DNA from: Sphingobacterium kitahiroshimense
GTDB lineage: Bacteria; Bacteroidota; Bacteroidia; Sphingobacteriales; Sphingobacteriaceae
Length of the DNA stretch: 64,000 bases
Direction: 5' to 3'
NCBI RefSeq assembly: GCF_025961315.1
Contig: NZ_JAOQNK010000001.1
Coordinates: forward strand, 434,001 to 498,000
Shown: one piece after another, positions 63,931 to 64,000 of the stretch
Layout of the letters: each line of letters begins with the position of its first letter
How positions within the stretch are numbered: the stretch's first letter is position 1
Notes under the pieces: generated by a model
What the model was told of the DNA's origin: nothing
The model's input: only the letters and a program-made list of their open reading frames with translations
The model's database searches: none
Position numbers and translations under genes: made by a program

Positions 63931-64000
63931 TTTATATTCATTTGGCCTGATCCCGTTTTACTCGATCTATCCAGGGGTACAGTTTTTTCAATCTAATTCC

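Overview
This is an AT-rich chromosomal window from a member of the Bacteroidota, most likely a Sphingobacteriaceae (Sphingobacterium/Pedobacter-like). The evidence is the repeated TAnnTTTG promoter -7 element, lineage-typical families (DUF3467, DUF3822 next to rsmD-coaD, DUF4294, BshB1 bacillithiol deacetylase), a HEPN-tailed siroheme reductase, and RND pumps fused to their outer-membrane factors. No insertion sequence, prophage, CRISPR array or rRNA was seen. There is one tRNA gene, tRNA-Lys(UUU).

Layout: 1-18.5 kb is housekeeping: lgt, an M42 aminopeptidase, a GNAT-nitrilase fusion, a cold-shock protein, YqgE, pdxH-nuoC-nuoD, a GT2 glycosyltransferase, ruvB, a DPP-IV-like peptidase, a RecD-like helicase, DUF3822-rsmD-coaD and gdhA. 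18.7-32.8 kb holds two efflux loci. The first is a CzcA-type metal pump fused to a TolC-like domain, with a lipoprotein adaptor. The second is an AcrB-type pump fused to a NodT-like domain, with its own adaptor. Each fusion has an internal export signal at the junction. HopJ and YceI genes and a 0.9-kb gap lie between the loci. 32.8-42.8 kb is a sulfur-assimilation block. On the minus strand a siroheme reductase-HEPN gene, cobA, a siroheme synthase gene, an APS-reductase-type cysH, cysD and cysN are read in one direction. A divergent Pst-like ABC transporter on the plus strand is best explained as the sulfate importer, because both leaders share an octamer. 42.8-54.7 kb returns to housekeeping and redox genes: a PQQ-type dehydrogenase, dgkA, bshB1, a glutathione peroxidase, a RelA/SpoT homologue, a Fur-family regulator, purA, pabB, tatD and tcdA.

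54.7-55.65 kb is the most unusual part. About 960 bp carry no credible gene but hold three phased repeat arrays. Two have an exact 11-bp period, with a constant tetranucleotide (TTCG or TACT) followed by a variable heptamer, and each switches to the reverse-complement tetranucleotide at its centre, making large interrupted dyads. Between them sits a five-copy 10-bp array (GGACTT plus four variable bases). I know of no named element that explains this, and it is my main candidate for something undescribed.

56-64 kb contains a copper-type P1B ATPase with five tandem CPM/CPxCGM metal-binding modules, several small membrane proteins, a LapA-like protein, tRNA-Lys followed by a structured element with a duplicated tRNA tail and terminator, an ankyrin-repeat protein and an unrecognised secreted protein.
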